Below, one piece after another: positions 63,301-64,000 of a DNA stretch of 64,000 nucleotides. The position numbers were made by a program, and so were the translations under genes. The first letter of the stretch is position 1. Every line of letters starts with the position of its first letter. This DNA is from an uncultured Bacteroides sp. (GTDB lineage: Bacteria > Bacteroidota > Bacteroidia > Bacteroidales > Bacteroidaceae), in NCBI GenBank assembly GCA_948847595.1, contig CAQOGY010000006.1:1-64000 (forward strand), written 5' to 3'. A model generated the notes under the pieces. It was not told where the DNA came from. It saw nothing but the letters and a program-made list of their open reading frames with translations, and made no database searches.

Positions 63301-64000
63301 CTATTTTTCTGTTCCAAATTCAGTCTGCTGACGTTCCACCTCGTCCAATACCCGTTGACGCTCTTCTTCTGTCAGTTGTACTTTTCCTTCGGATTTACTG
63401 TTTATAAAACCTGTTTTAACTGTTGGTGAAGTGACAGCCTGTTCCACATAACAGAAAGGAAGTTCTGCCGGAATACTTTCAAATTCCAGTTCGGCGGCTG
63501 TCGGAGCTTGTGTGCCCTCAAACTGAACGTGTGCTTTTACTTTTATCTTACCGGCTTTCCGTGTAGAACGGATCAGCACAGGAGCCGTTCCGAATTCCAC
63601 GGCACGGGGATTGGCATTGATTGTGGCATCTCCAATAATCTCCCCCTCACCTTCTACCGTAAATACGATATTTTCTTTTGCCAGACGGCGTACGTTTCCA
63701 CTATCGTCGGTCACTTCGGCAACTACTACAATGAAATCGGAGCCGTCTGCCACCAGGTTGACTTTTTGCGTATCCACATGCATACGCAGTTTGGTAGAAC
63801 GACGGGAAGGCATTTTCTTTTGTGTGCATACCACTTTCCCGTTGATAATACCTTCGGCAACCATATTGACCTTCTGCCAGTTCTTTTGGGTATAGCTGTA
63901 TCCACGCGCTTCCCAAAAATCCCATACATCATCGAAAATAACGGGTGCGTTCGGCATATGCCCTTTCGCGTGAACCACAGGCTTCGTCCATGTTTTTGTT
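63301..64000 (-). CDS. C-terminal part of a GH2-type glycoside hydrolase (cut by the window edge)
   Basis: The reading frame is open to the window edge; the 5' part lies beyond it. The visible ~233 residues have KLRMHVDTQKVNLVADGSDF, then EGEGEIIGDATINANPRAVEFG and a following Ig-like strand set, as in the C-terminal domains of Bacteroides GH2 beta-galactosidase-like enzymes. The catalytic barrel is not in the window, so the activity cannot be assigned. It lies upstream of the hybrid regulator on the same strand and would be part of the pectin locus. Confidence 0.75.
   Translation of the reverse strand, partial: TKTWTKPVVHAKGHMPNAPVIFDDVWDFWEARGYSYTQKNWQKVNMVAEGIINGKVVCTQKKMPSRRSTKLRMHVDTQKVNLVADGSDFIVVVAEVTDDSGNVRRLAKENIVFTVEGEGEIIGDATINANPRAVEFGTAPVLIRSTRKAGKIKVKAHVQFEGTQAPTAAELEFESIPAELPFCYVEQAVTSPTVKTGFINSKSEGKVQLTEEERQRVLDEVERQQTEFGTEK

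Overview
The window is a Bacteroides chromosome segment, probably from the B. thetaiotaomicron/ovatus/xylanisolvens side of the genus (inference). The evidence is two giant hybrid two-component regulators with propeller sensor domains, a pectin-type polysaccharide-utilisation segment, genus-typical families (PepSY-like lipoproteins, DUF2723, DUF3098, Tat-exported ferredoxin aldo/keto reductase), and the Bacteroidetes -7 promoter motif TAnnTTTG in front of many genes. There are no insertion sequences, CRISPR arrays or rRNA genes. One tRNA gene, tRNA-Gly(CCC), lies at 26409-26481.

Left part (1-7.7 kb): cinA and tsaD form a leftward pair, divergent from a TamB-like outer-membrane biogenesis gene that has no ordinary start codon at its conserved N-terminus. 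A small Fn3-like lipoprotein follows. From 7.7 to 12.4 kb a compact leftward operon encodes an exported caspase-like protease, an ECF sigma factor, a one-pass membrane anti-sigma-like protein and an exported TPR-CHAT protease. Divergent from it, 13.4-18.4 kb, is a rightward cluster of five genes for envelope proteins of unknown function. Between the two is about 1 kb of gene-free DNA with elaborate structure: an imperfect foldback with arms of about 165 bp, eight copies of one 9-mer, a 22-nt-period palindrome array, and an imperfect direct repeat of about 85 bp on each side. This operon pair and the element between them are the least explained part of the window.

Middle (18.4-35.7 kb): two PepSY-like proteins; a NEW3-protein/ABC-ATPase/ABC-permease operon; a histidine kinase/response regulator pair; proS and tRNA-Gly; a TolC/HlyD/two-permease efflux operon lacking its own ATPase; and an orphan hybrid two-component regulator. 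From 35.9 to 42.8 kb a leftward operon joins a TonB-dependent receptor and an ECF-type S component with a DUF1893 protein, an exported Fe-S aldo/keto reductase, a polyferredoxin membrane protein and a metallo-beta-lactamase-fold protein. It looks like uptake plus reductive processing of an unidentified cofactor-like ligand (inference).

Right part (43-64 kb): an arginase-family enzyme, DUF3098 and DUF2723 membrane proteins, a TPR/LuxR-like membrane regulator, a HAD phosphatase and a short-chain dehydrogenase, a DUF6064 protein, a split ThrE-type threonine/serine exporter, an ECF sigma factor with a small partner, and the edge of a pectin utilisation locus: a beta-helix/DUF4955-DUF6298-like protein, a PL1 pectate lyase, a hybrid two-component regulator and the C-terminus of a GH2 enzyme that runs off the window.

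Three separate intergenic regions (12772-12855, 19492-19575, 47630-47735) contain tandem imperfect palindromes with the same 22-nt period but unrelated sequence. This shared layout is not explained by any standard feature type.
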